From Bacteroidia bacterium (GTDB taxonomy: Bacteria; Bacteroidota; Bacteroidia; UKL13-3): a stretch of 64,000 nucleotides of DNA. A program made the translations under genes and the position numbers. Positions 9,692 through 18,068 of the stretch are shown piece by piece. The stretch is from assembly GCA_021740845.1 (NCBI GenBank), contig JAIOYZ010000003.1:124001-188000 (forward strand), read 5' to 3'. The notes under the pieces were generated by a model. The model ran no database searches. It had not been told where the DNA came from and saw only the letters and a list, made by a program, of their open reading frames with translations. Each line of letters opens with the position of its first letter. The first letter of the stretch is position 1.

Positions 9692-9841
9692 ATGAATTTT
9701 GATATTCAAAGTCTCCTGGTAGGAGTAATATTAGTTGCGGCAGTTATCTATTTGTTTAGAACCCTTCGTCGCAATAGTCAAGGTCATGCTTGCGAAGGTT
9801 CTGCTTGTAAATGTGAGCCAACAAAAGTTAAAAAGGCTTAA
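9692..9841 (+). CDS. Small Cys-rich membrane protein (FeoB-associated-like)
   Basis: A 49-residue protein starting MNFDIQSLLVGVILVAAV, with a single N-terminal transmembrane helix (residues 7-22), a basic stretch RTLRR and a short Cys cluster (Cys34, Cys39, Cys41) before a Lys-rich end. This layout resembles the family called FeoB-associated Cys-rich membrane proteins, although no feoB is seen here; that assignment is by shape, not by a search. ATG lies one nucleotide after the YfhO-like stop, so it is very likely translated from the same mRNA. A GGTTTGAACC motif and a bidirectional terminator follow. Confidence 0.75.
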   Translation: MNFDIQSLLVGVILVAAVIYLFRTLRRNSQGHACEGSACKCEPTKVKKA

Positions 9842-9849
9842 TTTAAATC

Positions 9850-9859
9850 GGTTTGAACC
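9850..9859 (+). repeat. GGTTTGAACC motif
   Basis: Strict copy nine nt after the small membrane-protein stop, in the fully symmetric flank CGGTTTGAACCG, immediately before the terminator. Confidence 0.8.
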
Positions 9860-9867
9860 GAAATGGC

Positions 9868-9912
9868 AAAAAAAAAACAGGAGTTTAATAAGTAAACTCC
9901 TGTTTTTTTTAT
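9868..9912. terminator. Bidirectional terminator between convergent genes
   Basis: Perfect stem CAGGAGTTTA (9878-9887) with TAAACTCCTG (9893-9902) and a five-nt loop, flanked by an A run on the left and a T run on the right, so it can end transcription from both the YfhO side and the OmpA-like side. Confidence 0.9.
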
Positions 9913-9914
9913 GA

Positions 9915-10853
9915 TTATCTTTTCTCAATTAGTTTATACAATTCATCTAATTTAGGTGTTAGAATTATCTCTGTTCTTCTATTTTTAGCTCTTCCCTCAG
10001 CAGTTTCATTGCTTGCTTTAGGCATGTATTCTCCTCTACCAGATGCGGTGAGCCTTGTTGCATCTACCTTGTAGGTTTCATCTAAGAGTCTAACAATATT
10101 GGTAGAACGTGCAACACTTAACGACCAATTATCCTGAAATTGTGCAGTTTTGATTGGAATATTGTCTGTATGTCCTTCAATCATAATTCCAACATCACCA
10201 TTTTTGTTTAATACATCCGCTAGTTTTTTGATTGCATCTTTACCTTTTTCTTCTACATCGGCACTTCCACTTTTAAACAAAAGTTTATCTGTCATAGAAA
10301 CATAAACTTTACCATTTTTCATTTCAACTGATATTTCATCGCTATTGAAACTCAGAAGGGCTTTTTTGATTACATTGTTTAATGCATTTGTAATGGAATC
10401 TTGCTTTTTGATTAAAGCTTCTAATTCTGCCAATCTTTTTTCTCTTGCCAATAATTGTTCTCCTTTTTCTTTTAAGGCTAGGTTCAATTGCTGAGTTTTA
10501 TTTAAACTGGATTGTATGAGTTCGGTATATTTATCATTCATATCGTTATAATCGCGCTGTAAGCTCTTATGTCGGTCTGATAAATTGTTGTAGCGAGCGT
10601 TTAACTCTCTATAATTAGAATCCAATTCACGGTACCGGAATCCATAATTGGTGGTATCCTTCATCAATTGAAGGTTTAGTAAATGCATTGAATCTCTCTG
10701 ATAAGTTGCCTCAGTCATTCTTTTCGACAAAAATGTATTGTGCATTTTATCTTTAAATGTTTTTGGCTCTTTTATTTTCCCCTTTGGTTCTAGGTCTTGT
10801 GCTTTTATTGTAACAGTTGCAATCAAGGCCAATAGTATCAATTTAAATTTCAT
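9915..10853 (-). CDS. OmpA family protein with coiled coil
   Basis: 312 residues from ATG 10853, where a signal peptide begins (MKFKLILLALIATVTIKAQ). A longer frame reaches 10889, but a good promoter overlaps that stretch. After the signal peptide comes a long charged coiled coil (roughly residues 60-165), then an OmpA-type peptidoglycan-binding domain: LLFKSGSADV, IMIEGHTDNIPI, LSVARSTNIVRLL, LTASGRGEYMP and the family end NRRTEIILTP. It lacks an N-terminal beta-barrel, so it is probably a periplasmic or outer-membrane-attached protein binding diaminopimelate peptidoglycan, like the MotB/OmpA C-terminal module. Its own promoter and the preceding SecDF terminator make it an independent unit. 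Confidence 0.9.
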   Translation of the reverse strand: MKFKLILLALIATVTIKAQDLEPKGKIKEPKTFKDKMHNTFLSKRMTEATYQRDSMHLLNLQLMKDTTNYGFRYRELDSNYRELNARYNNLSDRHKSLQRDYNDMNDKYTELIQSSLNKTQQLNLALKEKGEQLLAREKRLAELEALIKKQDSITNALNNVIKKALLSFNSDEISVEMKNGKVYVSMTDKLLFKSGSADVEEKGKDAIKKLADVLNKNGDVGIMIEGHTDNIPIKTAQFQDNWSLSVARSTNIVRLLDETYKVDATRLTASGRGEYMPKASNETAEGRAKNRRTEIILTPKLDELYKLIEKR

Positions 10854-10871
10854 ATCGTTTAGGATTTGGAA

Positions 10872-10902
10872 CGAAGGTGGCCATAGCATTTTGTTTCACC
10901 AA
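10872..10902 (-). promoter_or_regulatory. Putative Bacteroidota-type promoter of the OmpA-like gene
   Basis: On the minus strand TTGG (10902-10899), a 19-nt spacer, then CACCTTCG (10879-10872), two mismatches from TAnnTTTG. It would give a leader of about 10-15 nt to ATG 10853. Confidence 0.5.
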
Positions 10903-10956
10903 TTTTTTAGTTGAATAATTATTCGCATCAAATGTTTTGGTGTTCAGATAATAAAA

Positions 10957-10994
10957 CAAAAAGCCCTTTCTCTCTAGGAGAAAGGGCTTTTAAA
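10957..10994 (-). terminator. Intrinsic terminator of secDF
   Basis: Stem AAAAGCCCTTTCTC with GAGAAAGGGCTTTT around a short loop; reading leftwards it is followed by TTTTTGTTTTATT. It lies between SecDF and the OmpA-like gene, both on the minus strand. Confidence 0.9.
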
Positions 10995-11010
10995 TGATTT
11001 TTTAAATCAA

Positions 11011-13971
11011 TTATTTTTTATCATCCATTTTCTTGTCAAAATCTACTACAATAGGAGTAGCGATTCCGATAGAAGAATAGGTACCAAAGAAAATACCAAT
11101 CAATAAGGCAAATGTAAATCCTTTGATTACTTCACCACCAAATATGAATAATACCAAAGCAACCATAAATACAGTTAATGAGGTAATAATTGTTCTATTT
11201 AATGTGTTGTTCAATGCATTATTAATAACCATTCCTTTGTTGTTTTCATGGTGATGTGTTCCCAAGAATTCACGAATACGGTCAAAAACAACCACTGTAT
11301 CATTAATAGAGAAACCAATAATAGTTAATACCGCAGCAATAAACGCTTGGTCAACCTCCATTGTAAATGGTAAAATACCATCAAAAATTGAATAGAAACC
11401 TAGCATCATTAACACGTCGTGTGCAATAGCAATAATAGCACCTAACGCATATTGCCATTTTTTGAATCGGATTAAAATATACAATCCAATACCAAACATG
11501 GCAATTATTGTTGCCCAAATTGATGCAGTTTTAATATCATTTGCAATTGTAGGTCCAACTTTAGATGAGCTTAATACTTCACCTTTAATATTCATTCCTG
11601 CGAAGCCTTCATCCAATTTGCTTTGAACCATTTCAGCAGCATTTTCGCTTTGGTCGTCAATTAAATAGGTGGTAGTAATTTTAAACTTATTGTCTGAACC
11701 AAAAGTTTTCACTTCTGGGGCTGAACCAAATACTTTTGCTAAACCATCTCTTAATTCTGTGGTATTTGCATTTTTATCCACTTGAACAACATAAGTCCAA
11801 CCACCTTTAAAATCTACACCTAAAGTAAATCCTTTAGTAAACATAGAAACCAATCCAAAAGCGATAATTGTACCAGATACCAAGTAGAATTTCTTACGAT
11901 TACCTACAAAGTCAAATTTAAAGTTACGGAAAGCATTTTCAGTTGCCTTTGTAGAGTATTTTATGGTATTTCCTTTTTCCAATCTCCATTCTGTAATTAC
12001 ACGTGTAAGTAATACAGCAGTAAACATTGAAGAAATAATACCTATGATTAGAGTTATGGCAAAACCTTGAACCGGGCCTGTTCCAAATGTATAAAGAACA
12101 AAACCTGCCAATAAGGTAGTTAAGTTTGAGTCGATAATAGATGAAGCGGCATGTTGGTATCCATCAGTAATTGCATTTTTAAGACTTCTCGCATTGTGTA
12201 ATTCTTCTTTTACACGTTCATTGATTAGAACGTTTGCATCTACAGCCATACCAATAGTTAGCACAATACCAGCAATACCAGGTAATGTAAGTGCAGCACC
12301 TAAACTTGCAAGCACACCAATAATAAAGAACACATTTAATAATACTGCGAAATCTGCAATATATCCTGAGTTGTTGTAATACAACACCATGAAAATAAGA
12401 ATAATTACAGTTGCAATTATCATACTCCACAATCCTTTACTAATTGCTTCAGCACCCATAGACGGACCAACTACAGCTTCCTCAACAATTCTTGTTGGAG
12501 CTGGTAATTTTCCGCTTTTTAAAATATTTGCTAAGTCACCAGCTTCTTCATTACTGTAACTTCCAGTAATTGAAGAACGTCCATTTGGAATTTCTCCTTG
12601 TACATTTGGTGATGAATAAACTACATCATCCAAAACGATTGCAATTGAATGACCAATATTATTACGAGTTAAATTTTTCCAGATTTTAGCACCTTCACCA
12701 TTCATGGTCATGCTAATTTCAACACCACCAGTTTGAGAAATATCTCTTTTCGCATCTGTAACTTTATCACCAGTAAGTGAAGCAGTTCCATCTCTAGAAG
12801 TTTTTAGTGCATGTAAAATTACACCTTGTTGATTTTCACCAATTCCTTTGTATTCCCAAGCAAATTTGATATTTCCTGGCAATGCCATTTTAACCTCAGG
12901 ACGATTTAACATCGTATTTATTTTTGCAGTATCTTTAACAAGAGCAGTTCCGCAGGCAGAACCTTTTGCTACAAGCATTCCTTTGTCATCTGCATATGGG
13001 TTTAACAATGCAAACAATGGGTTTTCTTTTGCAAATTCTTCATAGGTTTTCTCTGCACTTTTAGAAGTATCCGCTTGGGCAGTATCTGCAACAGTAGCAG
13101 ATGCATTACTTAGACCTGCCAAAGCACTTCCGCCTTCTGTTTTTGTGGTATCTCCAGTTGTTAAAGAGTCAATTGAAGGCTCTTTAGCTAATAAACTTGC
13201 TTTTTTAAGGATATCATTAGCAGTTGAAATATGTTTGAATGCTTCTGGATTATCAAAAGTTTCATAAAACTCTAATTTAGCTGATCCCTGTAATAATTTA
13301 CGAACACGAGCAGGGTTATCTACACCAGGTAATTCTACCAATATTCTTCCACTACCTTCTAATTTTTGAATATTAGGTTGAGTTACACCAAATTTATCGA
13401 TACGAGCACGTAAAATTTGGAATGAACGATCAATTGCTTGGTTTGCTTCTTCCTTAATGTAAACTAAAACTTCTTCGTTGGTAGAAGATAATTTAATTCT
13501 TTCACGGTTACTTGGATTAACAAAAATTGCAGATAACCTTGCTTCAGGAGCAACCTCGGCAAATGCCTCTCCAAATAATGTTACGTAATCTTTTTGACTA
13601 GTTTTCATGCGCTCACGAGCAAGTTCAACCGCTTGTCCAAATTTTGGATCAGGGTTATTATTTGATAAACCTCTAACCAAATCGGAAAGAGAAACTTCCA
13701 GTGTTACGTTCATCCCACCTTGCAAATCCAGTCCAAGATTTAACTCTCTTTCCTTGCATTGTAAGTAGGTGAATTTTTTTAAACCTAAGAAATTGTAAAC
13801 CGTTAAACGGGAAACTGAATCTAGGTAATTGCGCTCTAATTCTGCATTGCCATTGGCAAATTCTTTTGCATCGTTTTCAATCTGGTGAGTTTTCCAGGTG
13901 AATGATAACTGGAAAATACTTACCAGTACCAAGGCGATTGCAAAAAACTTAACTGCTCCTTTACTTTTCAT
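11011..13971 (-). CDS. secDF: Protein translocase subunit SecDF (fused SecD-SecF)
   Basis: 986 residues. The SecD half has an N-terminal helix, the signature LGLDLQGGMNVTLEV near residue 80, a large periplasmic region with RILVELPGVDNPARV, and a TM block with GMAVDANVLINERVKEEL. The SecF half begins near residue 687 (FDFVGNRKKFY) with GVDFKGGWTYVV near 714 and a second TM block containing TIIGFSINDTVVVFDRIRE. It uses the proton-motive force to pull secreted proteins through SecYEG. The fused form is usual in Bacteroidota. The insert at residues 245-300, rich in Ala/Thr/Ser/Lys, is a low-complexity periplasmic linker. A good promoter lies about 100 nt upstream. Confidence 0.97.
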   Translation of the reverse strand: MKSKGAVKFFAIALVLVSIFQLSFTWKTHQIENDAKEFANGNAELERNYLDSVSRLTVYNFLGLKKFTYLQCKERELNLGLDLQGGMNVTLEVSLSDLVRGLSNNNPDPKFGQAVELARERMKTSQKDYVTLFGEAFAEVAPEARLSAIFVNPSNRERIKLSSTNEEVLVYIKEEANQAIDRSFQILRARIDKFGVTQPNIQKLEGSGRILVELPGVDNPARVRKLLQGSAKLEFYETFDNPEAFKHISTANDILKKASLLAKEPSIDSLTTGDTTKTEGGSALAGLSNASATVADTAQADTSKSAEKTYEEFAKENPLFALLNPYADDKGMLVAKGSACGTALVKDTAKINTMLNRPEVKMALPGNIKFAWEYKGIGENQQGVILHALKTSRDGTASLTGDKVTDAKRDISQTGGVEISMTMNGEGAKIWKNLTRNNIGHSIAIVLDDVVYSSPNVQGEIPNGRSSITGSYSNEEAGDLANILKSGKLPAPTRIVEEAVVGPSMGAEAISKGLWSMIIATVIILIFMVLYYNNSGYIADFAVLLNVFFIIGVLASLGAALTLPGIAGIVLTIGMAVDANVLINERVKEELHNARSLKNAITDGYQHAASSIIDSNLTTLLAGFVLYTFGTGPVQGFAITLIIGIISSMFTAVLLTRVITEWRLEKGNTIKYSTKATENAFRNFKFDFVGNRKKFYLVSGTIIAFGLVSMFTKGFTLGVDFKGGWTYVVQVDKNANTTELRDGLAKVFGSAPEVKTFGSDNKFKITTTYLIDDQSENAAEMVQSKLDEGFAGMNIKGEVLSSSKVGPTIANDIKTASIWATIIAMFGIGLYILIRFKKWQYALGAIIAIAHDVLMMLGFYSIFDGILPFTMEVDQAFIAAVLTIIGFSINDTVVVFDRIREFLGTHHHENNKGMVINNALNNTLNRTIITSLTVFMVALVLFIFGGEVIKGFTFALLIGIFFGTYSSIGIATPIVVDFDKKMDDKK

Positions 13972-14071
13972 TGTATATGTCTGATTCTATTTAAAATTTT
14001 ATTTTTTACACCTTATTTATGTGATTTACATTCCTCAGAAAAAATGCACCTCATATAAATTCAAAGGCTGG

Positions 14072-14103
14072 CAAATATAAGGGGTGCCATCAGTAAATGC
14101 AAA
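14072..14103 (-). promoter_or_regulatory. Putative promoter of secDF
   Basis: On the minus strand TTTG (14103-14100), a 20-nt spacer, then TATATTTG (14079-14072), an exact match to the Bacteroidota -7 element TAnnTTTG. The predicted start of transcription gives a leader of about 95 nt. The rest of the 285-nt gap (13972-14256) shows only A/T-rich sequence and a weak TAGTTTCG at 14224-14231 facing the ExbB-like gene. Confidence 0.65.
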
Positions 14104-14256
14104 AAACATTAAAAAGTCTGATAATCAGTTTAAAAGCTATTTTTTGACCACTTTTTTTGAATTTATGACGTCACTTTATACAATCTGTGGGTAAGTGGAA
14201 GGGATAAATACTGAACATAATTTTAGTTTCGTTAACATAACTGTTAGCTAAATTTT

Positions 14257-14877
14257 ATGGAAAATCAAGGATTGAGTTTGTTCGATTTAATTATTAAAGG
14301 TGGAGTAATCATGATACCAATTGTGGTGCTCTCTATTTTGAGTATTTATTTTATTGTGGAGCGTTTTGTTTATATCACTCAATCTTTCAAATTAGATAAA
14401 GATTTTATTCCTAATTTAAAGGATTTGCTAAATAAAGGTGATTTAAAAGCTGCTCGTGCGTATTGCCAAAGGTTAAATACTCCAATTAGTCGTGTAATTG
14501 AAAAAGGAATTATTCGTATAGGAAAACCAATAAAAGATATAGAAAGCGCAATGGAAAGTGTTGCTGGATTGGAACTAGATAAATTAGAAAAAAACATGAG
14601 TTTTTTAGGTTTAACTGCGGGTGTAGCTCCAATGCTAGGCTTTATTGGTACTATTTCAGGGATTATCAAGATTTTTTATGATATCGCCCAGAGTAACAAT
14701 ATTTCCATTGACGTTATTGCAGGTGGTTTATATGTAAAAATGATTACATCTGGTGCAGGTTTAATTGTAGGGGTTTTGGCCTACAGTGGATACCATTTTT
14801 TAAATAGTAGGATTGATAAATTTAACCATAAACTGCAAGCTACAGCTGTAGATTTTGTTGATATTTTAGAAAGTTAA
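14257..14877 (+). CDS. MotA/TolQ/ExbB proton channel family protein
   Basis: 206 residues with three transmembrane segments: residues 12-31 (GVIMIPIVVLSILSIYFIV), around 115-137 and around 155-172, and the cytoplasmic loop with family block GLTAGVAPMLGFIGTISGII. ExbB/TolQ proteins form the pentameric proton channel that energises TonB or TolA. The ExbD/TolR-type partner starts nine nt after the stop, so the pair forms an operon. Whether it serves TonB-dependent uptake or the Tol system is open, because no tonB, tolA, tolB or pal follows; the minus-strand uridine kinase closes the operon. Confidence 0.93.
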   Translation: MENQGLSLFDLIIKGGVIMIPIVVLSILSIYFIVERFVYITQSFKLDKDFIPNLKDLLNKGDLKAARAYCQRLNTPISRVIEKGIIRIGKPIKDIESAMESVAGLELDKLEKNMSFLGLTAGVAPMLGFIGTISGIIKIFYDIAQSNNISIDVIAGGLYVKMITSGAGLIVGVLAYSGYHFLNSRIDKFNHKLQATAVDFVDILES

Positions 14878-14886
14878 GGAGCCATT

Positions 14887-15282
14887 ATGAACTTTAGACG
14901 GAAAAAAAGATTTGAAGCGGAAGTAGCTACTTCCTCTTTAAATGACATCATGTTTTTCTTACTCTTATTCTTCCTAATTATTTCTACCTTGGCCAATCCA
15001 AGTGTAATCAAGGTTTTGTTGCCTAAATCAAAGCCTACACAAGGAGTTGTTAAGGATCAAGTTAACTTAACAATTAATAAGGAGAAGGAATATTACTTAA
15101 ATGATAAATTAGTTGTTCCAGCCGATTTGGAGACTGCCATTCTAAAATTAGTCGCTGATAAACCCGATATGAGTGTGGTACTAAGAATGGATGCAACACT
15201 AACAATACAGGATTTGGTTGATGTTTTAGCTATAGGTACTAAGTTGAAAATTAGAATTGTAATGGCCACACAAGCCGTTTAA
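14887..15282 (+). CDS. ExbD/TolR family biopolymer transport protein
   Basis: 131 residues. N-terminal cytoplasmic Arg/Lys stretch, then one transmembrane helix (about residues 19-38) preceded by the functional Asp (SLNDIMFFLLLFFLI) that relays protons in ExbD/TolR, then a periplasmic domain with LTINKEKEYYLND and VVLRMDATLTIQDLVDVL. It partners the ExbB-like protein directly upstream. Its TAA shares bases with the stop codon of the convergent uridine kinase gene (TTAA at 15279-15282), leaving no room for a dedicated terminator. Confidence 0.93.
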   Translation: MNFRRKKRFEAEVATSSLNDIMFFLLLFFLIISTLANPSVIKVLLPKSKPTQGVVKDQVNLTINKEKEYYLNDKLVVPADLETAILKLVADKPDMSVVLRMDATLTIQDLVDVLAIGTKLKIRIVMATQAV

Positions 15283-15908
15283 ATACTAAGTTTCGAAAAG
15301 TTATTTAGGTAATCCGAAATTACTTTTAAGCTATTATTAAAGTGGGTATTATTATTTATTATCAAATCGGCTTGTGCCATAAAAGGTAATAGAAATTGTC
15401 GATAGGAGGGTAAAACATGGTTTTTCCATTGGTACAATACGAAATCTTCGCTAATATTCCTTTCTGCAACATCTCTTTTAATTCTTCTTTGTAATGCTAA
15501 TTCCTCCTCAGCATTAATGAATATTTTTAGGTCAAATTGATTAAAAATTCTTTCGTAGTAGAATATAAATAAACCTTCACAAACAATAATTGGCGCTGGT
15601 TCAAAAGTTAATAATGGACCTTGCTGATTTTCATGTTGGAATCGATATTCATGTCTTTGAATGGACTCTCCATGGTGCAGTTTAGATAAATCTTCCGCAA
15701 AGGCATCTAAATCCACGCAATCTGGCAAATCAAAATTGATATGGCCATTTTCGTCTTTTTTATGCTCGTAGGCCAACTTGTAATAATTATCCTGGGAAAC
15801 TATACATAATTGTTTTTCTGAAAATTGTTCCTTTAAAGCCTTTAAAAAGGAGGTTTTGCCACTAGCGCTTCCACCTGAGATTCCTACCAAATAGGGTTTG
15901 TTTTTCAT
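15279..15908 (-). CDS. udk: Uridine kinase
   Basis: 209 residues. P-loop GGSASGKT at residues 12-19, then the nucleoside-kinase blocks VSQDNYYK, FDLPDCVDLDAF, EYRFQHENQQG, PAPIIVCEGLFIFY and RRIKRDVAERN. It phosphorylates uridine (and typically cytidine) to the monophosphate for pyrimidine salvage in the cytoplasm. Start ATG at 15908 is the only sensible one. It converges on the exbD-like gene with a 4-nt overlap. Confidence 0.93.
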   Translation of the reverse strand: MKNKPYLVGISGGSASGKTSFLKALKEQFSEKQLCIVSQDNYYKLAYEHKKDENGHINFDLPDCVDLDAFAEDLSKLHHGESIQRHEYRFQHENQQGPLLTFEPAPIIVCEGLFIFYYERIFNQFDLKIFINAEEELALQRRIKRDVAERNISEDFVLYQWKNHVLPSYRQFLLPFMAQADLIINNNTHFNNSLKVISDYLNNFSKLSI

Positions 15909-15993
15909 TCGGGCTGTAAAATTAAGTTTTCAAAGTACCCTAAACAAATTCATAGGAAAAAAATTTATCCTTTCATTTTCAGTAACATATAAA

Positions 15994-16031
15994 ACTATGG
16001 AAACTTTAGAGTTGTTAAAAGTTTCCATAGT
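15994..16031. promoter_or_regulatory. Perfect 14-bp inverted repeat, likely TetR operator
   Basis: ACTATGGAAACTTT (15994-16007) and its exact reverse complement AAAGTTTCCATAGT (16018-16031) are separated by 10 nt. The right arm overlaps the presumed -33 region of the tetR promoter, which begins 43 nt before the tetR ATG. Position and symmetry make it the operator of the adjacent TetR-family protein, controlling itself and the efflux genes. Confidence 0.8.
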
Positions 16032-16051
16032 ACATTTTGTTTTTACCTTTG
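16021..16051 (+). promoter_or_regulatory. Promoter of the tetR-efflux operon
   Basis: TACCTTTG at 16044-16051 matches TAnnTTTG exactly; GTTT at 16021-16024 lies 19 nt upstream in the -33 position and is inside the palindrome arm. The leader would be about 15-20 nt. Confidence 0.65.
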
Positions 16052-16073
16052 TGACGAAAAATAATTTTTGAGA

Positions 16074-16694
16074 ATGTCAGAAGAAGTAAAGATTAAGATT
16101 CTCAATGGTGCAGAAGCGTTGTTCCTTAAATATGGTTTCAAAAGCATCACCATGGATGATATCGCGAGGGAATTAGGGATTTCTAAGAAAACCTTATACC
16201 AGTTTTTTGAGGATAAAATAAGTCTAGTAGACCAAACCGTGCTTAGGCATATTGAACATGAAGAAAATGCATGTTTTGAAATGTGTAAAAACATTAAAAA
16301 TCCTGTGGAATACATGTTACTTATTACTGAATCATTTAGTGACATTAAAAAACAGATTAACCAAACTATCCTTTTTGATTTAAAAAAGTATTTCAAAGAA
16401 ACATGGGACAAATTAAATCAATTTAGAATTGAATTTATTTTCAATCAAGTTTTGGAGAATCTCAAACAAGGAAAGGATCAAGGCTATTACCATGAAGATA
16501 TTAATGAGGTAATAACAGCTAGATTCTATATTCATTTAGTGGATTATTTAATCAATCCAGATAATGTAAGTTCCTCAGAATTTGAATTTAAAACCGTGCA
16601 TAATGAAATGATGCGTTACCATTTAAGGTCGATTTGCACAGAAAAAGGGATTAAATATTTACACAAAAGTACTATTTATCAAAATTTAAAATAA
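16074..16694 (+). CDS. TetR/AcrR family transcriptional regulator
   Basis: 206 residues from ATG 16074 (a TTG at 16068 would add two residues). N-terminal helix-turn-helix: AEALFLKYGFKSITMDDIA followed by the recognition helix region GISKKTLYQFFEDK (about residues 14-50). The C-terminal helical domain, which would bind the inducer, is divergent as usual. It is the first gene of a tetR-tolC-adaptor-pump operon, with 13 nt to tolC, and is preceded by a perfect inverted repeat overlapping its promoter. Inferred role: repressor that senses a pump substrate. Confidence 0.92.
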   Translation: MSEEVKIKILNGAEALFLKYGFKSITMDDIARELGISKKTLYQFFEDKISLVDQTVLRHIEHEENACFEMCKNIKNPVEYMLLITESFSDIKKQINQTILFDLKKYFKETWDKLNQFRIEFIFNQVLENLKQGKDQGYYHEDINEVITARFYIHLVDYLINPDNVSSSEFEFKTVHNEMMRYHLRSICTEKGIKYLHKSTIYQNLK

Positions 16695-16707
16695 TATCTA
16701 TAATTAT

Positions 16708-18042
16708 ATGAATTCTAAAAACGGAATTTTGTTTTGTCTATTGATTCTTTCTTTTCAAATAGGCCATTCACAGCAAAGTCAACCGCAATCTTTTAGTATT
16801 AAAGAGGCTGTTGAATACGCAAAAAAGAATAACTATTCTCTCCAAAACAATAAGTTGGATGTAATATCGAGCCAGAAAAAGGTAAATGAAATTTTATCGA
16901 ATGGATTACCTCAAATTAGTGCATCTGCCAATGTTATTAATAATGTACAAATTCCTGTTCAAGTAATACCAAATTTTACGGGTCAAGGGCCAGAGTTTTT
17001 GGAACTAAAATTTGGTCGTCCATTTACGAGTAATATTACTGTAAGCGCCAATCAATTATTATTTGATGGAACGTTCTTCTTAGGAGTAAAAGCTTCCAAG
17101 GAATTTGTGAATTTAGCCAAACTAAATTTTTCAAGAAATGAAATTGAAACTGAAGTAAATGTTTCTAAAGCATATTATTTAGTGCTTTTATTGGAAGCAA
17201 ATGAAAAAATGATGCTAAAAAATATTGAGAGTTTAGAAAAAACTAAATCTGATGTAACTCAATTTTATAAGAACGGTTTTTCAGAAAAAATAGATGTCGA
17301 TAGATTAGCACTTCAGCTTTCGAACCTTACATTGCAAAAGGATAAAATTCACGACCAAAAGGAAGTTTCCAAAATGGTTTTAAAACTTCAAATGGGAATG
17401 TTAGTTTCTGATAGTATTATTTTAACCGATGATTTAGATAATTTATATGATGCTTCTAAACTTTCTGCAATTGACGATAAGGTAAGCTATTTGAACCGAG
17501 TTGAGTACAAGATGTTGCAACAACAATTATCATTGAATTACTTAGACAAAAAAAGATATTCAGCGGGGTATTTCCCTTCAATATTTGCCTTTGCTAATCA
17601 CGTTGAAAACGCTTTTGGAGATCAGTTTAGTGGTTTGTATAATCAATTGTATCCAGGTACGAGTATAGGGTTAAGTGCAACGATTCCTATTTTTGATGGT
17701 TTGAAAAAGAATGCCCAAACTCAGCAAGCAAAGATTGGAATAGCAAAAACTGAAAATGATATCAAAAATTTTGAGAATCTTTTAAACCAACAAGTTTATC
17801 AGGCAAAGGCTAGTTATTTAAGATCAAGCCAGCAACTTGAAATTCAAAAGGGAAACCTAAAATTAGCTCAAGAAATTTATGAAAAAATAGATTTAAAATA
17901 CAAGAATGGGGTTAGCTCTAGTTTAGAATTAACAACCGCCCAAACAGATTTAGAAAATGCCAGAACAAATTATCTAACTACTGTTTACGAATATTTTGTT
18001 GCAGAAATGGAATTGAAAAAGGCTTTAGGTCTAATTAAATAA
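16708..18042 (+). CDS. TolC family outer membrane efflux protein
   Basis: 444 residues. Signal peptide (MNSKNGILFCLLILSFQIGHSQ), then two copies of the outer-membrane efflux protein repeat with long coiled coils; family blocks include SIKEAVEYAKKNNYSLQ near the start, ATIPIFDGLKKN in the second half and GVSSSLELTTAQTDLENAR near the end. It forms the trimeric outer-membrane channel for the RND pump encoded two genes downstream. Spacing to the adaptor gene is 26 nt. No oddities. Confidence 0.94.
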   Translation: MNSKNGILFCLLILSFQIGHSQQSQPQSFSIKEAVEYAKKNNYSLQNNKLDVISSQKKVNEILSNGLPQISASANVINNVQIPVQVIPNFTGQGPEFLELKFGRPFTSNITVSANQLLFDGTFFLGVKASKEFVNLAKLNFSRNEIETEVNVSKAYYLVLLLEANEKMMLKNIESLEKTKSDVTQFYKNGFSEKIDVDRLALQLSNLTLQKDKIHDQKEVSKMVLKLQMGMLVSDSIILTDDLDNLYDASKLSAIDDKVSYLNRVEYKMLQQQLSLNYLDKKRYSAGYFPSIFAFANHVENAFGDQFSGLYNQLYPGTSIGLSATIPIFDGLKKNAQTQQAKIGIAKTENDIKNFENLLNQQVYQAKASYLRSSQQLEIQKGNLKLAQEIYEKIDLKYKNGVSSSLELTTAQTDLENARTNYLTTVYEYFVAEMELKKALGLIK

Positions 18043-18068
18043 TACAAAGAAAAATAATAAATAATAAA

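Noticed and set aside
14379-14669. 96-codon minus-strand frame inside the ExbB-like gene
   Set aside because: It is a reverse-strand shadow of a clear membrane protein gene, with no domain or promoter of its own.
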